Positions 26,970 to 35,593 are shown, numbered from the stretch's first letter. The stretch is DNA of 64,000 bases from Novispirillum itersonii (GCF_014205675.1 NZ_JACIIX010000003.1:124001-188000); one strand, 5' to 3'. Notes: a model not told the origin generated them from the sequence alone. A program made the numbers and translations.

Positions 26970-28298
26970 ATGACCGATCATCCCGTCTCCCTCTCTGCGG
27001 CAATCCGGGTCTGGACCCGGATTGCCCTGCTCAGCTTTGGCGGACCGGCCGGGCAGATTGCCCTGATGCACCGGGAACTGGTGGAAGACCGGCGCTGGAT
27101 CAGTGAGCAACGGTTTCTGCATGCCCTGAATTACTGCATGCTGCTGCCCGGCCCGGAAGCCCAGCAGCTGGCCACCTATATCGGCTGGCTGATGCACGGG
27201 CTGAAGGGTGGACTGATCGCCGGGGGCCTGTTCATTCTTCCCGGTCTGATTGCCATTCTTGGCCTCAGCTGGGTCTACGTGCTGTTCGGGCAGGTCCCGA
27301 TGATCGAAGGGATGTTCTTCGGGCTGAAAACCGCCGTTCTGGCCTTGGTGTTACAGGCGATGATCCGCCTGTCCGGACGGGCCCTGAAGACCGGATTTCT
27401 GCGGCTGATCGCCCTCGCCGCCTTTCTGGCCCTGACCCTGTTCCAGAGTCCCTTCCCCGTGGTGGTCCTTGCCGCCTTGCTGCTGGGGGTCCTGTCCGGT
27501 TGGCGGCAGGGACACTCTGCTGCCCCGGCGGTGTCCACCCCCTCCGGTTCCGGGACCCTTCTGGGGGAGACCCTTCCCCCGCATGCACAGGTCTCGGTTG
27601 GCTGGTCCCTGCGGGTTGGTGGCGTCTTCCTCTGTCTGTGGCTGCTGCCGGTCGCCGCCCTCAGCGTCCTTCTGCCCGGCAGCACCTATCAGCATATCGC
27701 GGTTTTCTTTTCAAAAATGGCGGTGGTCAGCTTTGGCGGGGCCTATGCTGTCCTGACCTATGTCGCCCAGCAGGCGGTGGAAGGCTACGGCTGGCTGTCC
27801 ACCGCTGAAATGGTTGACGGGCTGGGGCTGGCGGAAACGACGCCGGGACCGTTGATCATGGTGGTCCAGTTTGTCGGTTTCCTCGGCGGTTACCGCGATC
27901 CCGGGGCACTGCCCCCCCTGCTTGGGGGCAGTCTGGCCGCACTGCTGACCACCTGGGTGACCTTTGCCCCCTGCTTCTTGTGGATCTTTCTCGGTGCGCC
28001 GTTTGTCGAAACCCTGCGCCATAACCGGGCTCTGGCCACCGGACTCACCACCCTGACCGCTGCCGTGGTCGGGGTGATCGGCACGCTGGCCTTATGGTTC
28101 GGGCTGCACGTTCTGTTCGCCACCGTTACGACTGTCACCCTCGGCCCCGTGGAGGTTTCGGTTCCCGAGTTGATCAGCCTGCAACCGGTCGCCCTGGGGC
28201 TTACTGTGCTGGCGTTTATGCTGTTGCGGCGCGGGCCGGTGACAACCCTGACGGTCTGTGCGGCCTCAGGCGCGGTTCTCCACCATCTGCTTCCCTGA
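26970..28298 (+). CDS. chrA: Chromate efflux transporter, ChrA family
   Basis: A membrane transporter of the CHR family, proton-driven chromate export in characterised members. Two homologous halves are visible, each beginning with a FGGPAGQIAL- or FGGAYAVLTYV-type motif; the first half adds LLPGPEAQQLATYIG and the second GLAETTPGPLIMVVQFVGF. At 442 aa it is a full-length bidomain ChrA. No chromate regulator gene is adjacent. It converges on dnaQ with only 5 nt between stop codons and no evident terminator. The actual substrate has not been shown for most family members. Confidence 0.88.
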   Translation: MTDHPVSLSAAIRVWTRIALLSFGGPAGQIALMHRELVEDRRWISEQRFLHALNYCMLLPGPEAQQLATYIGWLMHGLKGGLIAGGLFILPGLIAILGLSWVYVLFGQVPMIEGMFFGLKTAVLALVLQAMIRLSGRALKTGFLRLIALAAFLALTLFQSPFPVVVLAALLLGVLSGWRQGHSAAPAVSTPSGSGTLLGETLPPHAQVSVGWSLRVGGVFLCLWLLPVAALSVLLPGSTYQHIAVFFSKMAVVSFGGAYAVLTYVAQQAVEGYGWLSTAEMVDGLGLAETTPGPLIMVVQFVGFLGGYRDPGALPPLLGGSLAALLTTWVTFAPCFLWIFLGAPFVETLRHNRALATGLTTLTAAVVGVIGTLALWFGLHVLFATVTTVTLGPVEVSVPELISLQPVALGLTVLAFMLLRRGPVTTLTVCAASGAVLHHLLP

Positions 28299-28303
28299 TC
28301 GGA

Positions 28304-29026
28304 TCAGGAGGATCCGGCCCCATCCTCCGGCTTTGCCGGCAGAAGAGTCTCCCACAAAGCCCCTTTGACCTTTTTGGCCAGAAAAGCCCGGTGCCGGTCC
28401 TGCTCCCCGGCGCTGGGGGCATGCGGACGGGGTGCCCGATAAGGCCGGTCAACCCGCATCCGCTCCACCGCTGTTGTCACCGGCCCGGTCGATGCGGTCA
28501 GCACCAGCCCCGGCTGACGCCCTCCCCGCAGTTCCAGATACACTTCGGCCAGAAGCTCGGAGTCCAGCAGCGCCCCGTGCTTCTCACGGTGGCTGTTATC
28601 AATCCCGAAACGGCGGCACAAAGCATCCAGACTGGCCGGAGCCCCGGGAAACTTACGGCGGGCCATCTGCACGGTGTCAATCGCCCGGTCAAAGGGCACC
28701 GTGGCAAATCCGGCCCACGCCAGTTCTGCGTTGATGAATTTCATGTCGAAGGCGGCGTTATGGATGATCAGCGGAGAATCGCCGATAAAATCCAGAAATT
28801 CCGCCGCCACATCAGAGAACAGCGGCTTGTCCTTCAGCATGTCCCAGGTCAGGCCATGCACCCGTGCCGCTTCCTCCGGCACTTCCCGTTCCGGGTTGAT
28901 ATACTTGTGAAAAGTCTGCCCCGTCGCAACATGGTTCACCAACTCGACACACCCGATTTCCACCAGCCGGTGGCCTTCGGACGGTTCAAAGCCTGTCGTT
29001 TCGGTATCGAGTACAATTTCACGCAT
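28304..29026 (-). CDS. dnaQ: DNA polymerase III subunit epsilon (3'-5' proofreading exonuclease)
   Basis: The proofreading subunit of the replicative polymerase. The ExoI motif carries the metal ligands Asp7 and Glu9 (VLDTETTGF), ExoII is HNAAFDMKFIN, and ExoIII-epsilon is HGALLDSELLAEVYLEL. The C-terminal 60 residues are the tail that binds the alpha subunit. It is the last gene of the leftward ppsR-maf-aroE-coaE-dnaQ group, 13 nt after coaE. The same order next to the origin occurs widely in the class. Confidence 0.96.
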   Translation of the reverse strand: MREIVLDTETTGFEPSEGHRLVEIGCVELVNHVATGQTFHKYINPEREVPEEAARVHGLTWDMLKDKPLFSDVAAEFLDFIGDSPLIIHNAAFDMKFINAELAWAGFATVPFDRAIDTVQMARRKFPGAPASLDALCRRFGIDNSHREKHGALLDSELLAEVYLELRGGRQPGLVLTASTGPVTTAVERMRVDRPYRAPRPHAPSAGEQDRHRAFLAKKVKGALWETLLPAKPEDGAGSS

Positions 29027-29039
29027 TGCAGATCATGCC

Positions 29040-29633
29040 TTATCCGGGCCGGTTCAGATCGGCAAGAATACGCTTCAGCGCCCGGATCGTCACCCCCCGG
29101 CCCAATCCGCTGGGAACAATATAATCGGCCCGCCGCCGTTTCTCGGAATCCGGCATCTGTTTGGAACGGATCTGCCGAAGACGGTCAAGGGTCATTCCCG
29201 GCCGGGCCAGAACCCGCTGCTGTTGAATCAGGGCATGGGCTGTAACCACCGCCACCGCATCACAGCGGCGCTGCCCCCGGCTTTCAAACAATAAGGGGAT
29301 ATCCAAGGCCACCACCGGCGTCCGGCGACGGCGATGCCGGGCCAGAAAGGCCCGCTCTTCCGCCTGTACCAAGGGGTGGACAATCCGTTCCAGAACCCGC
29401 AGGGCCGCCGGATTGCCAAACACCATCCGGCCCAGCGCCACCCGGTCCACCTGTCCGTTCCGCACCGCTTCGGGGAAACGGGCCGCAATCAGGGGCACCG
29501 CAGCGCCCCCCTGCTGATACAGCCGGTGAACCGTCGCATCGGCATCATGCACCGGCACCCCCAGACACCGCAGGAGCTGGCAGGCGGTGGATTTTCCCAT
29601 CCCGATGGAACCGGTGATCCCAAGGATTTTCAT
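29040..29633 (-). CDS. coaE: Dephospho-CoA kinase
   Basis: It performs the last step of coenzyme A synthesis, phosphorylating the 3'-hydroxyl of dephospho-CoA. The P-loop is at residues 8-16 (GSIGMGKST), the substrate region VHDADATVHRLY follows, and DIPLLFESRG is the lid-proximal motif. Length (197 aa) is standard. It lies 9 nt after aroE in the origin-adjacent operon. Confidence 0.95.
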   Translation of the reverse strand: MKILGITGSIGMGKSTACQLLRCLGVPVHDADATVHRLYQQGGAAVPLIAARFPEAVRNGQVDRVALGRMVFGNPAALRVLERIVHPLVQAEERAFLARHRRRRTPVVALDIPLLFESRGQRRCDAVAVVTAHALIQQQRVLARPGMTLDRLRQIRSKQMPDSEKRRRADYIVPSGLGRGVTIRALKRILADLNRPG

Positions 29634-29642
29634 CAGTGACCG

Positions 29643-30500
29643 CTATTTCTTTCCCGAAATAATATGGGTCCGCAAAGCCTCGGTGACAGCGGGGGCGACA
29701 CCGAACCAGGCTTCAAACCCCGGCCGGGCCTGATGCAACAGCATCCCCAACCCGTCCACCACCACATTGCCCCGCAGCCGGGCGGCCGCCAGCAGAGCGG
29801 TTTCCAGCGGGGCATAGACAATATCCGTCACCAGTGCTGACTGCGGCAGAGCCGACAGATCCATCTCCAGCGGCGGCTGACCGGTCATCCCCAGACTGGT
29901 GGTATTCACCAACAGGGCAATCCCGGCACAGGCCGGTCCCCGCTGATCCCAGTCGACAACCCGGATCGGCCCCCCGAGATCTGCGGCCAGAGCCTCTGCC
30001 CGGTCCCGGCTGCGGTTGGTCAGGATCACATCGGGACACCCGGCCTCCAGCAGCGCCGCGATCACTGAACGGGCCGCCCCACCGGCGCCAAGGATCAGGG
30101 CCGGACCGGTGCCCGCCTGCCAGCCGGGAGCTCCGGCCCGCAGATTTTCCACAAATCCGAAGCCGTCGGTGGTATCGCCGTGAAGATGCCCATCCGCATC
30201 AAAGACCAGCGTATTGACCGAGCCGACATGACGGGCCCGTGCTGTCAGGGTATTGCCCTGTTCCTGACACAGCCGGAACGCCGCTTCCTTATGCGGAACC
30301 GTCACGTTCGCCCCCCGGAAGCCGAGGTGGATCAGACTGCGGACCGCCGAAGCAAAATGCTCGGGCGCCACCGGCAACGGCAGATAAGCCCCGTCAATTT
30401 CATGCTGGTCCAGCCAGAAACCATGCAGACGCGGGCTTTGCGAGTGACTGACCGGCCACCCCAGAACCCCGGCCAGACGGGCCTTTCCGGTCATCATCAT
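29643..30500 (-). CDS. aroE: Shikimate dehydrogenase
   Basis: NADPH-dependent reduction of 3-dehydroshikimate to shikimate, in aromatic amino acid synthesis. The substrate-binding GWPVSHSQSPRLHGFW and catalytic-lysine NVTVPHKEAA motifs are present. The nucleotide-binding ILGAGGAARSVIAAL and the NRSRDRAEAL phosphate-binding segment fit the AroE type. The ATG at 30500 overlaps the maf stop (ATGA) and gives 285 aa; two further ATGs follow directly, and a start at 30518 is also open but less likely. Confidence 0.95.
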   Translation of the reverse strand: MMMTGKARLAGVLGWPVSHSQSPRLHGFWLDQHEIDGAYLPLPVAPEHFASAVRSLIHLGFRGANVTVPHKEAAFRLCQEQGNTLTARARHVGSVNTLVFDADGHLHGDTTDGFGFVENLRAGAPGWQAGTGPALILGAGGAARSVIAALLEAGCPDVILTNRSRDRAEALAADLGGPIRVVDWDQRGPACAGIALLVNTTSLGMTGQPPLEMDLSALPQSALVTDIVYAPLETALLAAARLRGNVVVDGLGMLLHQARPGFEAWFGVAPAVTEALRTHIISGKK

Positions 30501-31111
30501 GCGGGAACCACCTTCCATTGACGCAGAAACTCCAACAACGGCAACAGCGGCAGGCCACGGATCACAAAGTGATCGCCCTGTACCCGGCTGAACAGCTGGG
30601 CTCCCAGACCTTCAATCTGATAACAGCCGACAGTGGCCTGAACCGCTTCGCCCGCCTGATCAAGATAGCCGTCGATGAAAGAGTCTGACAGGGCCCGCAC
30701 ACTCATCCGGGCTTCACCGATCTGATGCCAGATCCGCTCGCCCTTGTGGAATATTACCGCCGCACTGATCAGCCGGTGAGTTTTCCCCGACAGCGCCTGT
30801 AACTGTTCCCGGGCTTCGGCCCGGCTCTGCGGTTTGTCGAACCAGACCCCGTCACAGTCCAGCATCTGATCAGCCCCCAGGACCAAAGCCCCGGGATACC
30901 GGCGGGCAACCCGACCGGCCTTCATCTCCGCCAGCACAACGGCGGCTTCCTCAACCGGGGCCTGCTCTGCTTTCAGCGCCGCCTTGATTTCGTCCTCATC
31001 AACACCGGAAACAACAGTCTGGACAGCCAGTCCGGCACTTTCCAGCATCAACCGACGGGATGCACTGCCCGAGGCCAGAATCAAAGGGGGGACACCGGAA
31101 CTTTCAGTCAT
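30497..31111 (-). CDS. Maf-family nucleoside triphosphate pyrophosphatase
   Basis: A house-cleaning enzyme that hydrolyses modified or canonical nucleoside triphosphates to monophosphates. The signature LILASGSASRRLMLESAG is near the N-terminus (residues 10-27) and VLGADQMLDCDG in the middle. The C-terminal GLPLLPLLEFL completes the family pattern. Within Maf it looks like the YceF/m7GTP or general type, but sub-specificity is not certain. It overlaps both neighbours by four bases, ppsR upstream and aroE downstream. Confidence 0.9.
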   Translation of the reverse strand: MTESSGVPPLILASGSASRRLMLESAGLAVQTVVSGVDEDEIKAALKAEQAPVEEAAVVLAEMKAGRVARRYPGALVLGADQMLDCDGVWFDKPQSRAEAREQLQALSGKTHRLISAAVIFHKGERIWHQIGEARMSVRALSDSFIDGYLDQAGEAVQATVGCYQIEGLGAQLFSRVQGDHFVIRGLPLLPLLEFLRQWKVVPA

Positions 31112-31974
31112 GTTGGATATCCTGACAGGTCTTCCAGTACCGCCTGCTCTTCCTGCTGGCGGCGCTTATGCTCAGCATGCAGCTGCAAAATCGCCGCTGC
31201 CGCTTCCTCGATTGATTTCCGCGTCACATCAATAACCGGAAAGCCAAGGCGGGAAAACAGACGGCGAGCTCCGAGAACCTCCTCGCGGACGTTCTCCTCG
31301 TCGGCATAGGTGTTTTCATCGCTCTGGTTCATCATCCGCAGCCGGTTGCGGCGGATATCAGACAGGCTGCGCGGTTCCCGCGTCAGGCCCACTTTCAGCG
31401 GTCCCTGTAGGGTCAACAGCTGTTCCGGCAAGGGAATGCCGGGCACCACCGGCACATTGGCGGCTTTCAGGCCCCGGTTGGCCAGATACATACAGGTCGG
31501 TGTCTTCGAGGTGCGGGAAACCCCGAACACCACGACATCGGCATTTTCCAGCCCATCGATCACCTGACCGTCATCATGATCGATGGTGAACTGCATCGCC
31601 TCAATCCGGCGGAAATATTCAGCATCCATCACATGCTGCCGCCCGGGCTTGCCCCGGATCGGCAGATCCAGCACCGCCGACAGCGTCGACAGCACCGGGT
31701 CAAGAATGGGGATATAGGGAATATCAATCCGGGCAAAACCCTCCTCAAGAGTGGCCCGGATCGCCGGATCCATCACCGTATACAGCACCGGCCCCGGTGC
31801 GGCGGCAATACTGTCCAGCACCCGCAGGGCCTGCCCCCTGGTGCGGATCAGCCACCACTGATGATGCCGGACATCGACATCCTCAAACTGGACCTGACAG
31901 GCCCGGGCGACCGAGGAGACCGTCTCCCCCGATGAGTCAGAAACCAGATGCAGATTCAGGCTCTTGACCGGCAT
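31108..31974 (-). CDS. ppsR: Bifunctional kinase/pyrophosphorylase regulating PEP synthase (DUF299)
   Basis: PpsR-type proteins switch PEP synthase (or PPDK) off and on by ADP-dependent phosphorylation and phosphate-dependent dephosphorylation. The kinase loop GVSRTSKT is at residues 151-158, and the N-terminal HLVSDSSGETVSSVARA motif is typical. The ATG at 31974 has an AAAGGA ribosome-binding sequence and gives 288 aa. The longer frame to 32169 runs into the origin region and has no family similarity. In Caulobacter the homologous gene also borders the replication origin opposite hemE. Confidence 0.93.
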   Translation of the reverse strand: MPVKSLNLHLVSDSSGETVSSVARACQVQFEDVDVRHHQWWLIRTRGQALRVLDSIAAAPGPVLYTVMDPAIRATLEEGFARIDIPYIPILDPVLSTLSAVLDLPIRGKPGRQHVMDAEYFRRIEAMQFTIDHDDGQVIDGLENADVVVFGVSRTSKTPTCMYLANRGLKAANVPVVPGIPLPEQLLTLQGPLKVGLTREPRSLSDIRRNRLRMMNQSDENTYADEENVREEVLGARRLFSRLGFPVIDVTRKSIEEAAAAILQLHAEHKRRQQEEQAVLEDLSGYPT

Positions 31975-32206
31975 GGCGTTCCTTTCCGGACAGACACTCT
32001 CTCCTCCCTTCGAATACCTCATTTTCAGCAGCGGGGGAAACCGCGGCTTCGGCCTCCGGTTGATCCTGCGACATTCCCCGCGTCCGGATCTGTGGATAAA
32101 TGCTGTGGACAGACAGGGAATGACCCTGAATAAGCCGCCCTTTCCTTCCAAAGAGGATAATCCACACACGCAGTCCCTGTTTTAACCCCACGACTGATCC
32201 CGCTGT

Positions 32207-32435
32207 GACTCAAATTCCCCCTCAGACTGTGAATCCCCTGAATCAAGGAACAGATCAGCCCGGGGAAAGCTTGTTTTCCACACTATCCACACCCTTTCCC
32301 ACAACGGGATTCTCACGAGTCGCTTGGAGTCGTCCCGAACTTCCCCCGGAGTCGTCCCCAGCGGGGATAAAGCGGTCCTTACACACAGCGTTATCAACAG
32401 GCGTTCTGTGGACAAAAGCGAGAAGAGCCTGAATC
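32207..32435. promoter_or_regulatory. Cluster of eight GANTC (CcrM-type) methylation sites in the origin
   Basis: GANTC occurs at 32207 (GACTC), 32231 and 32240 (GAATC), 32308 (GATTC), 32317, 32327 and 32349 (GAGTC), and 32431 (GAATC). About one would be expected by chance in 229 bp at even base composition. CcrM methylates this motif in many Alphaproteobacteria. Methylation in this organism is inferred, as no ccrM gene is in the window. Confidence 0.75.
32326..32358. repeat. 11-bp direct repeat in the origin
   Basis: GGAGTCGTCCC occurs at 32326-32336 and again at 32348-32358, a 22-bp period (about two helical turns). Each copy contains a GAGTC site. A related CGAGTCGC lies just before. It may be a protein-binding pair. 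Confidence 0.7.
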
Positions 32436-32452
32436 CCCGTTATCCACAGGCC

Positions 32453-32517
32453 CTATCAAAAACCACCATAATCTTTAAAAAAATACCTTTCTTGTGTAAG
32501 AGAAAGACATACCAAAA
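32453..32517. other. A/T-rich stretch, candidate DNA-unwinding element
   Basis: This is one of the most A/T-rich stretches of a strongly GC-rich window, with A-runs (ATCTTTAAAAAAATACC) between the last perfect DnaA box and the hemE ribosome-binding sequence. Its position beside the boxes suits an unwinding element, and it may also carry the hemE promoter. Confidence 0.6.
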
Positions 32518-32533
32518 GAGGAGTATCCCCGCC

Positions 32534-33583
32534 GTGAGCCGACCAGCGACCGACAGCAAGCGTTTCATCCGGGCTCTGAAGGGTGAAACCCTGACCCCTC
32601 CGCCGTTCTGGCTGATGCGTCAGGCTGGCCGCTATCTTCCGGAATACCGGGCCACCCGCACGGATGCCGGGGGTTTCCTCGACCTCTGCTACAATCCGCC
32701 GCTGGCGGTTGAAGTGACGCTCCAGCCCCTGCGCCGCTATGGGATGGATGCCGCCATTCTGTTCTCCGACATTCTGGTGGTCCCGGATGCGATCGGTCAG
32801 CCGGTGTCCTTCAAGGTTGGGGAAGGTCCCTGCCTGACTCCCCTTGCCGATGATGCCGCCGTAGACGCGCTGGATCCCTCCCGCCTGAAAGACCATCTGA
32901 AGCCGGTGTTTGAAACCGTGTCAGGCTTGGCAGGGGCGATCCCGGAGACCACCGCGCTGATCGGCTTCTGCGGAGCGCCGTGGACCGTTGCCACCTACAT
33001 GGTCGAAGGGGGTGGATCCAAGGACTATGCCCGGACCAAGGAATGGGCCTATGGGCATCCGCAACGCTTTCAGAGGCTGATCGATACGCTGGTTGAGGCT
33101 TCAGCAGAATATCTGTGCCTCCAGATCGAGCACGGCGCCGAAGCGGTGCAGATTTTTGACAGCTGGGCCGGTGTGCTGCCGGAAGAGGAATTCCGCCGCT
33201 GGGTGATTGATCCGATCCGCCGGATCACCGAACGGGTGAAAGACCGCTATCCGGGGGTGCCGGTGATCGGGTTCCCGCGTCAGGCCGGGCTGATGTATCT
33301 GCCGTTTGCCCGCGAAACCGGGGTGGATGCGGTCAGCCTCGACACCATGATCCCGCTCGACTGGGCGGCGGAAACCCTTCAGCCCCTGCTGACCGTTCAG
33401 GGGAACCTTGATCCGATTGCCCTGCTGGTCGGCGGCGATCATCTGGATCACGCGGTGGACCACATTCTGAAAACGCTCGGCAAGGGGCCGTTTGTCTTCA
33501 ACCTCGGGCATGGCATTGTGCCGCCGACCCCGCCGGAGAACGTCGCCCGTCTGGCTGACCGGATCCGGGGCTGGAAAGGCTGA
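32534..33583 (+). CDS. hemE: Uroporphyrinogen decarboxylase
   Basis: It decarboxylates uroporphyrinogen III to coproporphyrinogen III in heme synthesis. The N-terminal [12 protein letters not shown] motif binds the substrate carboxylates, and SDI in [11 protein letters not shown] supplies the conserved aspartate. [16 protein letters not shown] and the C-terminal FNLGHGI are family signatures. The GTG at 32534 has GAGGAG (32518-32523) ten nt upstream and gives 349 aa. The frame is open back to 32324 inside the origin, but that part is not conserved. hemH follows 63 nt downstream. Confidence 0.95.
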   Translation: MSRPATDSKRFIRALKGETLTPPPFWLMRQAGRYLPEYRATRTDAGGFLDLCYNPPLAVEVTLQPLRRYGMDAAILFSDILVVPDAIGQPVSFKVGEGPCLTPLADDAAVDALDPSRLKDHLKPVFETVSGLAGAIPETTALIGFCGAPWTVATYMVEGGGSKDYARTKEWAYGHPQRFQRLIDTLVEASAEYLCLQIEHGAEAVQIFDSWAGVLPEEEFRRWVIDPIRRITERVKDRYPGVPVIGFPRQAGLMYLPFARETGVDAVSLDTMIPLDWAAETLQPLLTVQGNLDPIALLVGGDHLDHAVDHILKTLGKGPFVFNLGHGIVPPTPPENVARLADRIRGWKG

Positions 33584-33646
33584 TCCAGACCGGGCGCCGG
33601 ATCGTATCAGTGTTGATAGTTTTGTCTGAACGGGAAGGGTAGACCG

Positions 33647-34702
33647 ATGAAACGGCTTGCGGTGGTGGTGTTCAATCTCGGTGGACCGGATTCCCCGCAG
33701 GCCGTTCAGCCCTTTCTGTTCAACCTGTTCAGTGATCCGGCGATCATCAGCCTGCCGCAGCCCCTGCGCTGGCTGGTCGCCAAAATGATTTCCGGCCGCC
33801 GGGCTCCGGTCGCACAGGAAATCTATCATCACCTCGGTGGCAAATCGCCGCTGCTGGAACAGACCCAACAGCAGGCAGATGCCCTTGCCGCCGCCCTGAC
33901 CGAGGGGGAAACCGAGGCCCGGGTGTTCATTGCCATGCGCTACTGGCACCCGATGACGGACCGGGCGGTGGCAGAGGTGAAGGCCTATGCGCCGGATGCC
34001 GTGGTTCTGCTGCCGCTGTATCCCCAGTTTTCCACCACCACCAGCGGATCGTCCCTGAAGCTGTGGCAGCAGGAGGCCGCCCGTCAGGGCCTGACGGTGC
34101 CGACGCAGGCGGTCTGCTGTTATCCGGCGGAGACAGGGTTTATTTCCGCGATGGTCGAAACGCTTGTTCCCCTCCTCCGGCAGGCGATGGAAACGGGGAC
34201 CCCGCGTCTGCTGTTCTCCGCCCATGGGCTGCCGAAAAAGGTGGTCGACGGTGGGGACCCCTATCAGGCTCAGGTCGAACAGACCGCCGCCGCCGTTATC
34301 CGGGTGCTGGAACAGCGGGACCCGCAGTGGCATGGGCTCGACTGGCAGGTCTGCTATCAAAGCCGGGTCGGGCCGCTGGAATGGATCGGGCCATCAACCG
34401 ATGCCGAGATTGAACGGGCGGGCCGCGATGGGGTGCCGCTGGTGCTGATGCCGCTGGCCTTTGTGTCGGAACATTCCGAGACGCTGGTGGAACTGGATAT
34501 CGAATACGGGAAGCTGGCGGCAGACTCCGGGGTTCCCCTCTACCTGCGGGCGGCAACGGTGCAGAGCCATCCGGATTTTATCGGCGGACTTGCCGGTCTG
34601 GTCCGGCAGACCCTTGACTGGCCACAGGGGGCAACCCCACGTCCGGATGGCGGATTGCGCCGGTGTGCCGACCGCTGGGGCAAATGCCCCTGCCAGCCCT
34701 GA
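33647..34702 (+). CDS. hemH: Ferrochelatase
   Basis: Inserts Fe2+ into protoporphyrin IX to make heme. The N-terminal VVFNLGGPDSPQAVQPFLFN is characteristic, the catalytic histidine lies in LFSAHGLPKKVVDGGDPY, and the C-terminal PLAFVSEHSETLVELDIEY is the second metal-binding segment. At 351 aa it is a normal bacterial form; the last residues include two cysteines (GKCPCQP), which do not make the four-cysteine pattern of Fe-S ferrochelatases. It sits between hemE and hemJ. Confidence 0.96.
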   Translation: MKRLAVVVFNLGGPDSPQAVQPFLFNLFSDPAIISLPQPLRWLVAKMISGRRAPVAQEIYHHLGGKSPLLEQTQQQADALAAALTEGETEARVFIAMRYWHPMTDRAVAEVKAYAPDAVVLLPLYPQFSTTTSGSSLKLWQQEAARQGLTVPTQAVCCYPAETGFISAMVETLVPLLRQAMETGTPRLLFSAHGLPKKVVDGGDPYQAQVEQTAAAVIRVLEQRDPQWHGLDWQVCYQSRVGPLEWIGPSTDAEIERAGRDGVPLVLMPLAFVSEHSETLVELDIEYGKLAADSGVPLYLRAATVQSHPDFIGGLAGLVRQTLDWPQGATPRPDGGLRRCADRWGKCPCQP

Positions 34703-34795
34703 TCCCGCGAGCCTTGCCCCGGTTGACCGCTGTCTGCCGGGTCGGAAAAGGCCCCAGTCTGTCGGCCTGCTGCCTGCCGATACGGAGAGACCCTG

Positions 34796-35245
34796 ATGCC
34801 CACTCTTGTTGATCCCGGCACCACCGCCTATGCGCTGGTCAAGGCGCTGCACATCATCAGCGTCATCACCTGGATGGCAGCGATGTTCTACCTGCCGCGG
34901 CTGTTCGTCTATCACGCTTCGGCAACCCCGGGCAGCGAGCTGTCGGAAACCTTCAAGGTGATGGAACGGCGGTTGCACCGGGCGATCATGACACCGTCGA
35001 TGATCGTCGTGTTCATCACCGGGCTGACCATGGCCCCGGCCTGGCTGACAGGACAGGGCTGGTTGCATGCCAAGCTGGTTCTGGTCATCGCAATGGCGGC
35101 GTGCCATGGGTTTTATGCCCGCTGGCGCCGCCAGTTTGCCGGGGATGCCAATGTCCGGGATCACCGTTTTTACCGGATTGCCAATGAGATCCCGACCGTC
35201 TTGCTGCTGGGGATTGTGCTGCTGGTGGTCCTCAAGCCGTTCTGA
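34796..35245 (+). CDS. hemJ: Protoporphyrinogen IX oxidase HemJ
   Basis: HemJ is the membrane protoporphyrinogen oxidase used where HemY and HemG are missing, and it supplies the substrate of ferrochelatase. The protein (149 aa) has four hydrophobic segments. The conserved HIISVITWMAAMFYLPRLFVYH with histidines (residue 18 onward) and the KLVLVIAMAACHGFYARW segment match the family; the conserved His and Lys are needed in characterised members. It follows hemH by 93 nt, completing hemE-hemH-hemJ. Confidence 0.92.
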   Translation: MPTLVDPGTTAYALVKALHIISVITWMAAMFYLPRLFVYHASATPGSELSETFKVMERRLHRAIMTPSMIVVFITGLTMAPAWLTGQGWLHAKLVLVIAMAACHGFYARWRRQFAGDANVRDHRFYRIANEIPTVLLLGIVLLVVLKPF

Positions 35246-35271
35246 TCCTGCCGGATCGGGCCGCCGTAAGG

Positions 35272-35300
35272 CTTGACAAGGCCGGACAATGCGCCTAACC
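35272..35300 (+). promoter_or_regulatory. Sigma-70-type promoter for rho
   Basis: A perfect -35 TTGACA at 35272-35277 is followed by a 17-nt spacer and TAACCG at 35295-35300 (a weak -10). It would give a rho leader of about 290 nt. Confidence 0.55.
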
Positions 35301-35414
35301 GTAGGCGCACGGCCTGATGCGGACTGACGGGAATACCGGTCTGACGATGGCCGGTCCCTCCTTTGTGCCGCTGCTTCCTGACCATAAAACATCGTCCAGT
35401 CCGCCGTCCGGACC

Positions 35415-35504
35415 CCGGTTTTCTGTCTGAATTCACCGACAGAGCCGGTGTTTTCCGGGCCTTCCTGTTCTGATCCGGTGTTTTCCGTGTCTGCCTGATC
35501 TGCG
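35415..35504 (+). repeat. Three 30-nt imperfect repeats in the rho leader
   Basis: CCGG(T)GTTTTC-type cores begin at 35415, 35445 and 35475, an exact 30-nt spacing. The second and third share CCGGTGTTTTCCG; the first is more diverged. The whole leader (35301-35593) is pyrimidine-rich and lacks an obvious frame. Rho genes are autoregulated by attenuation in their leaders in E. coli, so these could be Rho-loading (rut-like) elements. That is inference. Confidence 0.65.
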
Positions 35505-35593
35505 GCTTTCTGACTATCCCCCTGCGGGGCTGACCATCAGATGGTGATGGACCGGCTGGCCGCAGGTTATGGACCTTCACTGGCGACTCTCCC

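Larger units (their letters stand above)
31975..32533. other. oriC: Putative chromosomal replication origin (oriC)
   Basis: A 559-nt stretch without genes lies between divergent ppsR and hemE, the location of Cori in Caulobacter. Perfect DnaA boxes TTATCCACA occur at 32440-32448 and, inverted, at 32091-32099. Near-matches are TTTTCCACA at 32274 and CTATCCACA at 32283 (directly adjacent), TAATCCACA at 32158, TTATCAACA at 32391, and inverted copies at 32104 (weak) and 32407. An A/T-rich stretch at 32453-32517 could be the unwinding element. GANTC sites are clustered (listed separately). Only isolated TTAA half-sites are present, so I see no full CtrA box. The oriC call is inference from box content and synteny. 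Confidence 0.85.

Noticed and set aside
31975-32533. Full CtrA binding boxes in the origin
   Set aside because: Only isolated TTAA half-sites occur (near 32182 and 32474); no TTAA-N7-TTAA.
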